Positions 37,184 through 48,725 of a DNA stretch of 64,000 nucleotides are shown one piece after another. The DNA is from Stereum hirsutum FP-91666 SS1. Taxonomy: Eukaryota; Basidiomycota; Agaricomycetes; Russulales; Stereaceae. Position 1 is the first letter of the stretch. Every line of letters begins with the position of its first letter. The notes under the pieces were generated by a model, which did not search any database, was not told the DNA's origin, and saw nothing but the letters and a program-made list of their open reading frames with translations. Made by a program: the position numbers and the translations under genes. The stretch covers positions 682,224-746,223 of the forward strand of contig NW_006763138.1 in NCBI RefSeq assembly GCF_000264905.1. Reading direction: 5' to 3'.

Positions 37184-37473
37184 ACGAAGCGTCCGGATGA
37201 TGCTGTTCGACATCCTCCACGAAAACAACGCATTATTGCGAAAGCGTTTACTTACCGATGAAATTTTATACCCGTCTGTCTTTTCTGTACAGAATCAACT
37301 CTCGGGACATTTCTTTTTGCTTTCCTTACCGTTTGATATCCGGCGTGTTGTATCCTATCGAAATGTTTGTAGCTGCAATACACGTGCTCTTTTCATTGAA
37401 TATAACATCGATCCATATGAGCGCAAACTATCCATCCTACCTGAGATCAAAAAAAGAAAATCTAAGTATCTTT

Positions 37474-39451
37474 TCATCTCTTCCTGCTCGCCTCTTTCTT
37501 CGACATATACCTGCAACTAAACGTCGGCACACTACTCCTAAACCAAGGCAGCGAATCCGCCTCGATACGAGGACACTCATTCACGAGCAGAGTCTGAATT
37601 TTGGAAACCTCCATGCGTCCAATAGGTTTTTTGGCCATGCCTTCAACGGTGTCCACCGTATCTGCCGATTGTGATGCCGCGAGCCTCATCCTCGATGAGA
37701 CTAACCTGACGAGTGGGCCTGTCCCGAGTCTCTCGCACTGCGTCAGTTCGACGTGTCGCAGAGAAGGACAGGTGATAGGCAAGTCTGGAGGTGAAGTAGG
37801 CGCAGCGGATGGGTTGTAGATGTGATACTTCGCAGAAGGTGGTTCTGTGAGGACATTGACAACCTCGTTGACGTCCTGGACCGAATGCGAGAAACAGAAG
37901 GTATGCAGGGAGGGAGCATTCAACAGTGTACGGATAAGGTCGTCCAAGAGGAAGTAGCATCGTCGAAGGCTGAGTTCCTCGAGATGCACTAATGAAGCGG
38001 CGGGATTTCGGGCGAGAGCCTGGGAAACGAAACCTGGTGACGAACCGGAGAGTCGTAGTGTGCGAAGGGCTGGAAAGTCGATCAGCTGCCCGACATTTGA
38101 AGTGTCGGTGATATCGCTGAGTTCCAAATGATGGAGAAATTGACAGTGCAATATGGGCAGGACGTTCGGCGGCACGGAGGGTGGCGCTGGAGGACGCAGG
38201 AACGGAGCAGACGTCTTGGCGTGAATGACCAGCGTCTCGAGGTTCGGATTGATATGCATGGCGTCTCGGAGACGATCCGTTTCGCGAGGCTGGTCGTACA
38301 ATTCGAGAGAGGTGAGGTTGCAGACGTGTGGCAACATAATGTCCCAATTGGGTGCCGCGCCGCGCATTGTAAGAGAACGAAGGCTCAGATCGCATTTAGG
38401 AGGAGCATCGGCTGCATCGATGGCAGAGTCCTCTTCGTCTTGTAGCAACCAGTGTCGCCGCTGTGGCCACAACCTCTCGCCCAACTCCGCAACGTCCAGG
38501 CTCTGTAAATGCCGCATGTTCGTCCCGACTCCTGACTCCCAAAGAGAGCTGAAGAATGTGTACGATGTGCGATCACCAAGCGTACAATGTCGCAGGCGTT
38601 CCCATTGCAAGTTCTCCAACTCCGCGAGGACCTGTCGGCCTAAATCCAGAGATTGCATCATGACATGGATGGGCCCCACCATTCCTTGTGAGAGACCTGA
38701 CTTTAGGCAGAGCTCGTGTATACAGCCATGCGATCTTTGAAGCCATGCCTTCGCTTTCTGTGTCGGTTTGCTCTTCGAAAGGATGAGAACGCGCCACAGC
38801 GATGGGAGGGAAAGCGCGACCGCGCGCCAGTGACTGCATACATGCGACAGAAGAACGGGTACTGGTGGAGCATCGAACGAAGCGAGTTGGAAAATTTCGG
38901 TGAGGAGTTCGATAGGAAGGTTATGAATAGGTGTGCTGTTCTCTGAGGAACGTACAGTGGACCGTCGTGGAGCCGAAGATTCTGAGTGTGGCGTAGCCTG
39001 CGTCGCACGAAGTTTCTTCTGAAGGTCCACGAGGGCGGATCGTCTAGTGGTCAGTTTTGGATCGTCCTTCATACGCTCGATGGCTAAGACCGACATCTTC
39101 ATGGCCGCAGAATATTTATTGAGTTGAAAAAAGACATTGGCAGAGCGAGCGTAGCCCTGCCACTGGTTCGGAGCGATATCAATAGTCTTCTTCGAGTCTT
39201 GTAGGGCCTCTTTGAAACGGCTCAGTTTCTCAAGAACAGCGGCTCGAGAGTCGTAGAGTGTAGCAGATGGATTTTTTGACAAATCGATGGCCTAGAATGG
39301 AAAGGTAATGAGTGAAAGATGGCCATAACCAGCGGGTAGTGTCAGCGCTGACCTGCGTGAAATATCCCAAGGCAATCTGAAGATCACCCTTGCGAAAGCT
39401 TGACACCCCTCTATCAAAGTGATCCTTGCATTTCACCGAGGTCGCAGACAT
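37474..39451 (-). CDS. TPR and F-box protein with LRR-like C-terminus
   Basis: Two exons: 39353..39451 and 37474..39291; 638 aa. The first 110 residues form TPR-type helices (CKDHFDRGVSSFRKGDLQIA, then DSRAAVLEKLSRFKEAL and WQGYARSANVFFQLNKY). An F-box follows at about 130-175 (IHNLPIELLTEIFQLASF ... LSHVCSHWRAVALSLPSLW). The remainder has leucine-rich repeat-like spacing (LRSLTMRGA, LTSLELYD, LRTLRLSG, LEELSLRRC). Such proteins are substrate receptors of SCF ubiquitin ligases; agaricomycetes carry very many and targets are rarely known. The TPR preceding the F-box is a recurrent fungal architecture. It is convergent with the GH15 gene, with 290 bp between stops. Confidence 0.85.
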
Positions 39452-40129
39452 ACTGAGGAGAACGTCACGAAATTCGGATGTTAGAGTAGCCCGCACTCTG
39501 GTCGTACCACTCACTACCGGCGCTAGGTAATACGCACGTTGTTCTGAGATGATCCACGTAACTTGGGATGCTTCGTTGTATGTCACCAGTTAAATATATG
39601 TCGGCGCAGTATTTGATGGGTTCCAACAATCGCAGAAAACTAGACGAAAGCTACGTTCAGGCTGAAGCGCGTCGAAAGCTAACGTTGCGAGCTCGATCAA
39701 CGTTCGGACGCGTCGACCTTAACCCTAATCCACCCCTCCTCGCCACCGCCACATCCAGGTATACCCAACCAACTCCGAAGAATGACCATCATACGCAAAT
39801 GTCCTCGATTCGTCCTAGGTACTGACTGAGCCACACAAAATACACAAAATAAAATGTAGACTAATATCAGTGATAAAAGATGTAGTACAAACACGCAAGA
39901 AGTCCAAGAAGACATCCAGTAGCAAAAAAAGTCCATCACAGACAACTGATAAAGTGGCATACAAGGCCAACCAGCCAAAACAATGCGAATGTACTTTGGC
40001 CGAGAACAAAGCAACGACCAAACATGACGGGGGTATGAGAAAATACGTGGAGGAAAACAAGAAGTCCAAATTGCAAAAAAAAAAAGGTCCATTTGTCCAA
40101 CAGTCCGAATATCCCATCTGTAAGAAAAG
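39452..40129. other. Intergenic region
   Basis: About 0.68 kb upstream of the F-box gene and downstream of the small secreted protein gene. A T/A-rich TTAAATATAT at about 39590 may be the F-box core promoter. The minus-strand frame at 39697-40158 is hydrophobic by chance of pyrimidine-rich sequence and has no supporting signal. Confidence 0.45.
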
Positions 40130-40823
40130 TTACGCAGTCGTAGTCGTAGCCGTAGCATTATAGATGATGCTGTTCATAGCGAGACTGATTCTCTTTCCGA
40201 GGGACGCCTAATTATAGAGAAAAAGCAAGCGTCAATGATGGATGTCATTGAAGATGTTGCGAGTGGCAGCAGACTCACGTCGCATGATGCCCACTCTTCC
40301 CAGACCATGACATAGAACGTCGCATTGGTTGCAGACGCACCGCTGCCCCATCCACCCTGATCCTGAGACAGGTCGGGCATGGTAAGCTGCGCCGGGGCGG
40401 GATTCGTAGCATATGGAACAGCTGCCAAAGCACCAAAAACAACCAAGAGATCGCGGTCAGCAAATCCTCACTTGCGCGAATCAGAGGAAAAAGTCTCAAC
40501 AACAATCACGTACCGGGATAATTGGCCGCATCATAAGTTCCAAACAGGTATCCGGTCATAAAGGTGGGCGAGGGTGAGAACGCCTGCGGCATTTCCGTCA
40601 TGAGCCACACAGAGTAGTTGTAGCTTGACGAGCAATAGTCTGCATGAATGCCATAGGAGAAGTCGAAGGCTTGACCAGGTGCAATGACAGTCCCCTCTAC
40701 GGGAGCCGAGATCACGCCGGCGAGGTCATCCCTGGGAACGGCGATAGGAGTGGGAGAGGCAATGGCTAAGGTTGCTAGCACGAGGACGGTGGCTGTTTTC
40801 ATGAATTTCGTGAAGGCGAGCAT
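40130..40823 (-). CDS. Small secreted protein, conserved-hypothetical type
   Basis: Three exons: 40514..40823, 40279..40421, 40130..40207; 176 aa. A clear signal peptide (hydrophobic core about residues 9-22, cleavage near IAS-PTP) is followed by SAPVEGTVIAPGQAFDFSY, YCSSSYNYSVWL and a FYVMVWEEW segment. Several N-glycosylation sequons are present and the tail is Thr-rich. The pattern resembles immunoglobulin-like small secreted proteins of basidiomycetes, but I recognise no named family and give no function. A TATAAA lies about 160 nt upstream. ATG 40823 is chosen; the Met seven codons later also gives a signal peptide. Confidence 0.8.
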
Positions 40824-41655
40824 GATAGTAAGGCAATCGTCAACGGACGTGAAGGAGATGGTGAGTATGGGAGTGTAAGAGATCAGATGAGATGATATGA
40901 GAGGGGGACTGGGGAAGTGATTGAGGAAGGGGGGGATTTGTAAGCTCGAGTCTGAAGAACCTTTGCAGCAGTGACGCACTCTCTTTATACCTCCGACAAC
41001 GCGTCGGAAAGGACAGGCCAGCCTCGGATTGGAATGCGGTCCGAGTCGTTTCATCAGAAGCGAGCTGTCCTGTGTTCTCGTGTCTCTATTGCCCTTGCCC
41101 CACTAGAGATGATTGACGTCCCAAACACGTAACAGGTCTAATCTGGCAGACACAGAGGCTATTGATTCACCGTTTCCAACATAATGTCAGACTGGGACCC
41201 ATGGGCAAAGATGAACGAACGTCAATAAAGGAAAGGAAAGTTTGGATAGAGCAATCCAGAAGAGAGCGAGACGAACCTCCGGCCTCTCCCGAAAGATTCA
41301 GGATCCGGAGCCTGAGATTCAGAAGCGAGAGAAACAGGCCCGCCCATCGTCTTCGCCAAAATTTCCCAGTACACAGGATTGCACCCTGTGGCATGCTACC
41401 AGTTAGAGTTAGAATGCTAACAGGCCTTGCCAGGCCTGTCTGGGATCGAGTGGATGGCAAGCACAAGGTCGATGCGTGGCGGCCTATGAAAGTTGCAGGG
41501 TAGCTCTCTGACCAACTTAATCGTTACCCTTCTCTTACTTGGATTGTCGAGATCGTCTTCACACGAGGAGACCCTGGCCGCGGACAGGAAGTGAACACGA
41601 ACATATGCTGGGTTGATGACGACAAAACAAGTACACTGAGGTCTGCGAGGAGAAA
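40824..41655. other. Intergenic region
   Basis: About 0.83 kb between the small secreted protein start and the Rpt5 stop. No gene recognised; open frames on both strands near 41162-41503 are overlapping and motif-free. Confidence 0.5.
40984..40989 (-). promoter_or_regulatory. TATA box of the small secreted protein gene
   Basis: TATAAA on the minus strand, about 160 nt before the start codon at 40823. Confidence 0.5.
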
Positions 41656-43346
41656 CTATGCGAAGTAGATCAGGGCATTCTTCTTCTTGCTCTGCACTGT
41701 GTGGCGCAAAGGTCGAGGTCGTATCAGAATCATCCATTGAGCAGCGCAGAGCCTAGACCGAAGAACAAGGAAGGAAGGAGGCTCACCTTCAGCAATACCA
41801 CTGAGGAAGTGCTCATGCCCAAGCTTCGTCGCGCCCTCTCTAAGTGCGATCATACCGGCTTCAACACATACCGCCTTCAGCTGGGCGCCGTTAAACTCGT
41901 CTGTACTCCGCGCAAGCTCCTCAAAGTTCACATCTGAGCTGACCGTCATCTTACGCGAATGGATCTCAAGGATACGGGCGCGAGCGGTTTCATTTGGAAG
42001 AGGGAACTCAATCTTGCGGTCAAGACGTCCGGAACGGAGAAGTGCAGGGTCGAGAATGTCGATTCGATTGGTAGCGGCAATGACCTGAAAGTTCCACATG
42101 AACATAATCAGTACAGGAAAAATGGAGGAGGCAGGGAATAGGAACCTTGATTCTCTCGTCGCTGCTAAATCCGTCAAGCTGGTTAAGGAGCTCCAACATG
42201 GTTCGCTGAACTTCACGATCACCGCTCTTCTCAGAATCGAACCGCTTGGTACCAATAGCATCCAATTCGTCGATGAAGATGATGGCGGGGGCCTTCTCTT
42301 TGGCAAGTTCGAAAGCGTCCCGAACCAACTTCGCACCGTCACCGATGAACATCTGCACCAGTGATGGTCCAGCAAGTTTAAGATAGCAGGCATTGGTCTG
42401 AGCAGCGCAGGCACGAGCGAGGAGGGTCTTCCCAGTACCTGTAGACATATGAGATTAAATCGCCTATCAGATGCATCGGGCCACATACCTGGAGGACCGT
42501 ACATCAAGCAGCCCTTCGGAGGCTTGATACCGAGGGTCTTGAATTTATCTGCCTGCTCCATAGGCAACACGATAGCTTCCACCAACTCCTCAATCTGCTT
42601 CTCCAGACCACCGATATCGGTATATGTCTCCGTCGGTCTCTCGTCCACTTCCATAGCCTTCACACGGGAGTCGAATTCGGCGGGTAGTGTATCGAGAACG
42701 AGGTATGAATCTTTGTTGACACCAATGAGGTCTCCTGGCCTAAGCTTCTCTGCAGGAACGAGACCGATGAGTGGGAGGAAAACGGTTTGTCGCGTCGATG
42801 TCTTGATGACGGCACATTTGCCTTTGCGCATCGAGTCCAAGTCTTGGTTAGCACCATCTTCTTCGCCCTCTGGATCAACGTCCAGAATCTGCATATTTGT
42901 CAGTCAATTCGGCCTCGTATACGTGAAGCGTTGTACACACCTCAACGACGTTTCCAACAAGATAGGGAAGAACCTTGTTCTGCTTGACCTTCTCGCCATT
43001 GTCTCGAATCTTCTCCTTCATTACGCTCTGCTCGTGTTGGAGCCGCAGCGTTTCTGACCGCATAACCTGCCCAAACGTAATTCGTCTAAACCATACCCAT
43101 GACATTGGTGAAGGAATGCAAACCAACCTTGATATCATTGTCAATCAGGCGTGTCCTTGTCATTATGTCGTCTGTGCCCAATTCCATCACGTCCTCTGGA
43201 ATGTCATCCCACGTCTCCTCAGCGGGCTGGTCAGGCGTTGTGTCCATAGGGGCCTCTGCAGGTGCCGATGCCGCTGAGGCAGAGGGTTCACCGTCCTTCT
43301 CATTATTGTTGGTCGGGGGGTTGCTGGGCGGTGGTGCTGAAGACAT
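41656..43346 (-). CDS. RPT5: 26S proteasome regulatory subunit Rpt5 (AAA ATPase)
   Basis: Six exons: 43128..43346, 42941..43066, 42489..42888, 42146..42438, 41787..42084, 41656..41696; 458 aa. An acidic N-terminus and coiled coil ([17 protein letters not shown]) lead to the OB domain ([17 protein letters not shown]). The AAA domain has Walker A GPPGTGKT (rebuilt across intron 3), Walker [12 protein letters not shown], and second-region-of-homology arginines in [16 protein letters not shown]. Sequence blocks fit Rpt5 ([37 protein letters not shown]). It is one of six ATPases that unfold substrates at the base of the 19S particle. The C-terminus ends [10 protein letters not shown], a variant of the HbYX tail that docks into the 20S alpha ring. 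It shares a 174-bp divergent promoter with EAF6. Confidence 0.96.
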
Positions 43347-43520
43347 GGGGTGGCAAGATGAGGGTATAGGGAGAGGTGTTCAGTAAGCTCGACGTTGTGC
43401 GCTACGGTCAACGACGCGCGTACATCACGTATTACGTCAGCTTACATTTACAGACGCGTCTCGTTTCTCCCAGAGTCCCACGACCGCGACTGACCACGAG
43501 TTAATCCACTGTTATCCATC
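43347..43520. promoter_or_regulatory. Bidirectional promoter between RPT5 and EAF6
   Basis: Only 174 bp separate the two start codons. It contains TTACGTCA (43432-43439), a bZIP/CRE-type site. GGTGGCAAG at 43349-43357 is one base off the yeast proteasome element GGTGGCAAA. Whether either is used is unknown. Confidence 0.55.
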
Positions 43521-44226
43521 ATGTCGGCAGATGCGTCGGGACCTTCAGCAGACGACAAGGCTAGGTATGAGGCCGCGAAGAAGGAGCTTGTACAGGCCAT
43601 TGGTAAGAAGAGACTCGTAGACCGTCAGCTTGTGCGCCCCTTTCCCTGCCATGCCTTATTGTCACCCTGACTTAGCCAGCGTGGCGTACCAACTCTAGGC
43701 AGCACTCGAGACCCAAATATACAAGCTTGAAGGCTCATATCTTACGGACACATCTCTTCATAATGGCGGAAATATCATTCATGGTTTTGAGAATTATCTC
43801 AAGACGCAAACGAACAAGAAGAAATACGAGTTGAGCGAGGCCGATCGGCTATTCTCTACCAGCAGTCTGTCATATCTCAAGGTTGGTCCTTCTATCAGCT
43901 CTTTCTCTTCTCGCACCACTCATAATATGCCATAGTCGATGGAGTTGCTTGGAGAAGGGGAGGAATCCGGGGACCCAACAGGTGACGAATACAAGCAATC
44001 CAATTCCGGCATGACCACTGTCGTCCTTCAGCCTGCTCCTCGACCTCTTGATCTCACACCTGCGCAGGCCAAAAAACAAAGGGATAGAGAATACCAGAGA
44101 AAGAAGCGAGCTACGAACGCTAATCGACGTAGTGCGGGTACTCTAAGCGATGACGAGTCTGTGGCTACCACAACTACAGGCAGGCGGCCTACAAAGCGAG
44201 CGAGAATGATGACGGAAGAGGAATGA
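43521..44226 (+). CDS. EAF6: NuA4 histone acetyltransferase subunit Eaf6
   Basis: Three exons: 43521..43631, 43699..43881, 43936..44226; 194 aa. The Eaf6 core is present: a coiled coil LVQAIGKKRLVDRQLAALE followed by TQIYKLEGSYLTDT and NIIHGFENYLK, then LSEADRLFSTSSLSYLK. The C-terminal 90 residues are basic and disordered with a KKQRDREYQRKKRATNANRR stretch. Eaf6 is a small shared subunit of NuA4/TIP60-type and MOZ-type acetyltransferase complexes. Placing the exon-1 donor at 43632 preserves the coiled coil; an earlier GTAAGA within exon 1 does not. Confidence 0.92.
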
Positions 44227-44424
44227 GGTGTATATATCCTTGGGAGTCACTGGTGAGCAACTGCCATTGTCGCTGCTGCGAAGAGTTGATCTTGATCATC
44301 TGCTGTGCCCAGTATCTTTATCTGTACGAATAATTGCTGTACGAGAGCTCGTTTTGATTCCACTCCATCTTGTCTTGCCTGGACTGCACGAGAACCCTGC
44401 GAAAGGCATTGCGACGAGGCTTCA

Positions 44425-45310
44425 TCACAAGTCCAATGTATTGAGAAACTGCTTCACCGAAATCTCATCCATGCCGCCTCCGTCAGGATCTGCTGCCTCT
44501 ATACATCTCGTAACCGCTATTGTCTGCTTCACCTCCTTTGCACTCACCCATACCCTGCCATTCACCCCAACAGCAGCGTCCAACGGAAACCGTGACCCGA
44601 GCATGGGCAACAAGAAGTAATCTGGATCTAGTAGTCTATACGCCACAAAAATACAGTTCTCAGCATGACAGCTAAAGTAATAAGCAAACATGGCTTACTG
44701 TCTACACATTTTGAGACTGCATCGCGTCAAGAAGCCACCTTTGAGTTCGCCAAAACCCTCTGCTTTGCGCGTTTGAGCATCGAAGCACTCAAGCTCTGGT
44801 TCCATGTCTTTATGTGCCAACGAGACTCGTGCATAAACCACAGACCCAACCTACAAAAACGTGTAAACTCCATGAGCGTGATCAGTACATAATAGAAAGA
44901 TTGCCCGTACTTTTAACGCTGGTCGATTCCGTCTGCTAGCTCCTTCGAACGCTAATGCATCCAGAGAAGCGTTGTGGGCCCCTCCAATATCCACTCTGAA
45001 CCCCTCTCCCATCCTTCCGGTCACGACGCCGACCACTGATTCTTGTGGCGCTGGCACGTACTATGCTCAATCAACATATCATACACATAATCAGTACAGT
45101 AACGTGGCGAAAGAGGATGGAAACACCCACCCGTCGAGCATTACTTTCCACCCACCATTTACTGCCGTTCGCGGAGTGCTGCAGTTCCCCGGCGCGCGTG
45201 GACACTACTGATGTTGATCCCTCAGCATTTGAAAGCTGTTGCAGACCTGGTCCTAGTTTGAGGTTGACATGTTGAGCTGGGACGGTTTCGCCGGGGAGGA
45301 CGATGGACAT
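44425..45310 (-). CDS. RRP40: Exosome complex component Rrp40
   Basis: Four exons: 45131..45310, 44911..45060, 44699..44850, 44425..44635; 230 aa. The N-terminal domain (MSIVLPGETVPAQHVNLKLG) is followed by an S1 domain (YVPAPQESVVGVVTGRMGEG, FRVDIGGAHNASLDALAFEGA, YARVSLAHKDMEPELECFD) and a KH domain with the Rrp40 GxNG signature GVNGRVWV. Rrp40 is one of three cap subunits of the RNA exosome, which guide RNA into the 3'-to-5' exonuclease core in nucleus and cytoplasm. Length fits the family. It is convergent with EAF6 (199 bp between stops) and divergent from VPS37 (220 bp between starts). Confidence 0.95.
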
Positions 45311-45530
45311 GATGATGATGGTGTGAGGCAGAGAAAAGATGTTCTGTGGCGCTCTGTTCCTTTCCTTCCTTCCTGTGGCGAAGAACTCGCAAGCCAATAG
45401 CGCAATTTGAAATCATTGCACTTTCCTCAGCCACCGTCACCTTGCCTTGCCATAGTCTTGTTACACCCACTCCACCCTGTCTTATTTACTACTTGGAGAA
45501 TACATCAACAGATAACTGTACCAGACAGCG
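45311..45530. promoter_or_regulatory. Bidirectional promoter between RRP40 and VPS37
   Basis: 220 bp separate the start codons. It contains TGTGGCGC at 45345-45352 and a second TGTGGCG about 30 bp on, with a CTTCC-rich stretch between them. No TATA box seen. Confidence 0.45.
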
Positions 45531-46303
45531 ATGTCTATGCCAACATCACAACTTCTCGCAGAGTTCCCGGAACTGTCCCATCTATCGTGAGCTCTTCTGC
45601 CCCCAACTGTGGCCCACGAATTCAGACCAACATTGTGGACATAACATATCAGCCGAGAGGACCTAGAAGATCTGCTGGTTGATCAGCCTTATTTTCAAGC
45701 AATCTTTCACAATCTCAACCGGGTGAAGGCATTGTATCAGGCCCAGGCTGAACTCTCCGCTGCTAATGAGTCTATCGCCAGTTCGTCCGCCTCGGCATGT
45801 TGCTTCCTTATGATCGTGCCAGCTAATGTGCTTGTATCTTGTGCTGATCAGAACAGAACCTAGCAGTTCAGGATGAACTTTACAAGCTTAGGCAGGAGAC
45901 TCAAAGCGCTTTTGATGAGGCCAAGTCACTAGAAGCAAGATGGGCGGAACTGCAGCGCGAACAGAAAGAGGTCTATCAGGTCTGTATCATTCTACTGCGA
46001 TTCTGTATTTTTCCGACTCATTGTGAACTGGTGTCATTCTGCGAGTAGCGATTCACACCACAATTCCTGCTCATGCGCCTACGGCACGCCACTACGCAAC
46101 TAGACGACGCCTCTGAAGCTGTAGCCTCCTCCTTCGTTCGCTCATCGCCATCAGAGGCTCCGACCTCGACACCAGTTAACGGTAATGGTAAGGATGTGGA
46201 TGAATTTATTAATCAGTTCAGAGAGATGCGCAAGACGTATCACAAGCGTGTTATGTGGGGTGACCGATGGTCTGCAGGAGAGGTCGCTTGGCGAGATGAT
46301 TGA
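45531..46303 (+). CDS. VPS37: ESCRT-I subunit Vps37 (Mod(r) domain)
   Basis: Four exons: 45531..45586, 45653..45780, 45852..45979, 46049..46303; 188 aa. The Mod(r) domain spans most of the protein: LREDLEDLLVDQP-like start (written across the first intron as HLS|REDLEDLLVD), NESIAKQNLAVQDELYKLR, a long coiled coil with ARWAELQREQKEVYQRF, and the C-terminal FINQFREMRKTYHKR with RWSAGEVAWRDD. Vps37 is a core subunit of ESCRT-I, which sorts ubiquitinated cargo into multivesicular bodies. Length is typical of small fungal Vps37 proteins. Confidence 0.9.
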
Positions 46304-47067
46304 ACGGTCTTGGATACCCATGGTTGAATCGGAGTAGAGGGTCGAGAGACATCTCACCTGGATGTTGGTCATGGGATTATTGTGACAAACAATAACCCTT
46401 TCTGTATTATATTGCTATGTAAGTCTCCTGATTGGGTTTTTCTCGCCGAACTTTCGAATCCGCTCATGAATACTCTTAGATGTATGTTATCAGGTTTAAA
46501 AATGGACCCTGCTTATAGACTCGCACCGGTAATGGTGGTTCAAGTGCCGTTTGCATCGACTTGTGTATCTGTGCTATTTGTGCGGTATTTGGGTCAATCT
46601 TGGAGATTCTACGGCAGTTCTGCCCACTAGAAGCTTCCGACCTGACAAGCTTGTGCCATGTATAGGCGTTCAAACTGTGAACGGCAGAAGGCCCCGCCCA
46701 GGTTTCTGTCTGTTGATGAATAGACACACGGCTCTCGTGATCGCCAACCGGAAGAGCCTTGCTTAATCCTCGCCTTCACATCCTACTCGTTAGTCCTTCA
46801 GTTCCTTAACTGTCTTATCCATGAGTGGTGCCTGTAAGACACTATGCGTAGATGTATTCATGATTGTATTGTACATCCCACTCTGGCGTACGTTCACAAG
46901 CCAATCACTCCGTACATTTCGCCGCTCTGCCTCTCGTTAGGGAAATTTCATTCATCTCGTCTATCCTGTGTCGCCTATAAAGCCCTGGTCTGGGCGCGCT
47001 CGCTACATACCCCGTTCCCCAAGACCAGACCAGCCAACGCTATTGCATTCCACCGTCTACGCATACC
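46304..47067 (+). other. Intergenic promoter region of the AA9 gene
   Basis: About 0.76 kb in tandem orientation. TATAAA at 46976-46981 lies 92 nt before the AA9 start and is a good core promoter. No gene seen. Confidence 0.5.
46976..46981 (+). promoter_or_regulatory. TATA box of the AA9 LPMO gene
   Basis: CCTATAAAGCC, 92 nt upstream of ATG 47068. Confidence 0.6.
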
Positions 47068-48725
47068 ATGTTTGGTTCCATTCTAGCCCTTGGGGCATTC
47101 GCGACGTCCGTCTGCGGCCACACCATCTTTCAGGAGATGTACGTGAATGGTGTTGATCAGGGGCACATCAACGGTATTCGGGTGCCAACGTATGATGGTG
47201 TACGTCCCACCTGTACCTCCTCTTGTTCCAGTGAGCTAACAGCACTCTGTCTGATATCCAGCCTATCACGGACGTCACTTCGTGAGATCTTTTCCACTGT
47301 CGACTATGCTGTAGTGTTGACAGTCTCAAAGGAACGATCTCATCTGTAATGGAGGGATCAATCCTTACCAGCAACCCGTCTCTACAGTCATCATCAACAC
47401 AGTTGCTGGGGAGCCAGTCACTGCTGAATGGTGAGTCGTTGCCTCTGCCGGAAGCTCTGGGCCTTTATTCTGACCATAAATCAATCTTAGGCATCATACC
47501 CTCGCTGGCGCAGATCCATCGGACCCTGCAGACCCCATCGACCCAAGTCACAAGTATGTTTTTTCTCCTAGTTCATCACGCTCACCATAACTCATGTCGA
47601 CGAATCATAGAGGACCGGTCATAGCTTATCTGTACGTTCTTTCGTATGACTGCTGCCAATGGTCGCAGTACATTAACGACACAACTATCTCAGCGCCAAA
47701 GTTGAGAACGCCACTCAAACAGACGTTACTGGCCTTGATTGGTTCAAGATCTACGAGGACGGGTTGACTGTCAGCGACCAGTCATGGGGTGTGGATCGAC
47801 TTATTGCTAACAAAGGTAGCTACCTCTTTTTACTCGTTTCCGGCGCCGTTCACCACACTCATGTTGTCATGTTCACATCGCGAAGGAAAAGTGACTTTCA
47901 ACTTACCCTCCTGCATTGAGGCCGGCCAATACCTCTTGCGTGTGGAAATCATCGGTAACTCACTGTATCATTGTCTTTTCATTTCTGAAGCTCAACAAGT
48001 TTGCTCTCTTTCCAGCATTACATGCCGCGAACTCGTACCCCGGTGCCCAGTTCTACGTGCGTAAAGTCTTACACGCATCTGGTTGGAGTGTAAGCTTACA
48101 CCTGTTCCTTCTGACCACAGATGGAGTGTGCCCAGCTCCAAATCACTGGCGGTGGAAGCACCAGTCCGGCCACAGTCAGCTTCCCCGGTGCCTACAGTGG
48201 TAAATACTGCATTCTCTGCCATTTCTTCGTATTCCGACCAACATGTTTCCTGTTCTCCAGGTACCGACCCGGGGATCAAGATAAACATCTACCAGACCCT
48301 CCCATCGTACACTAATCCAGGACCTCCCGTATTCTCCTGCTCCGGAAACTCTGACCCTGCCCCATCCTCTTCTGCGCCCGTGGTCTCTAGTTCTAGTGCT
48401 GCCCCGGAGCCTAGTAGTACGTCCGCAGCGCCGCCTGCCTCTTCGAGCGTTTCCGGTGCTGGTACGGCACAGGAGTATGCTCAATGTGGAGGTACGTTGA
48501 TCTTTGATTCTTGAGTCTGGCGAGTCTAGGTTGATGAACTTGGTCGTAATGCAGGCACTGGATATACTGGTCCGACTGTCTGTGCGAGCGGGCTTACTTG
48601 TGTGGCTGTCTCGCCGCCTTACTACTACCAGGTCAGTTTCTCATTTAGGGGTGATACCGAAGTCGTTGCTGTTGTTGATACATGATTGACAACCCTATCA
48701 CAGTGCCAGTCTTAATGAAGTCTGA
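47068..48725 (+). CDS. AA9 lytic polysaccharide monooxygenase with CBM1
   Basis: Twelve exons: 47068..47199, 47262..47281, 47332..47430, 47491..47553, 47611..47631, 47694..47815, 47886..47954, 48016..48056, 48121..48199, 48261..48491, 48555..48631, 48714..48725; 321 aa. Signal peptide 1-17 ends directly before H18, which becomes the N-terminal His of the copper brace. The second brace His is in EWHH (85/86) and the axial Tyr is Y189 in QFYMECAQL, rebuilt over an intron. SHKGPVIAYLAKV is also typical. A Ser/Pro/Ala linker leads to a fungal CBM1 (about 286-321; YAQCGGTGYTG ... YYYQCQS). AA9 enzymes oxidatively cleave cellulose and some hemicelluloses, so plant-biomass decay is implied. Confidence 0.95.

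Noticed and set aside
39697..40158. Hydrophobic 153-codon minus-strand frame downstream of the small secreted protein
   Set aside because: Overlaps the last exon and 3' region of a better-supported gene in another frame; hydrophobicity follows from T-rich sequence.
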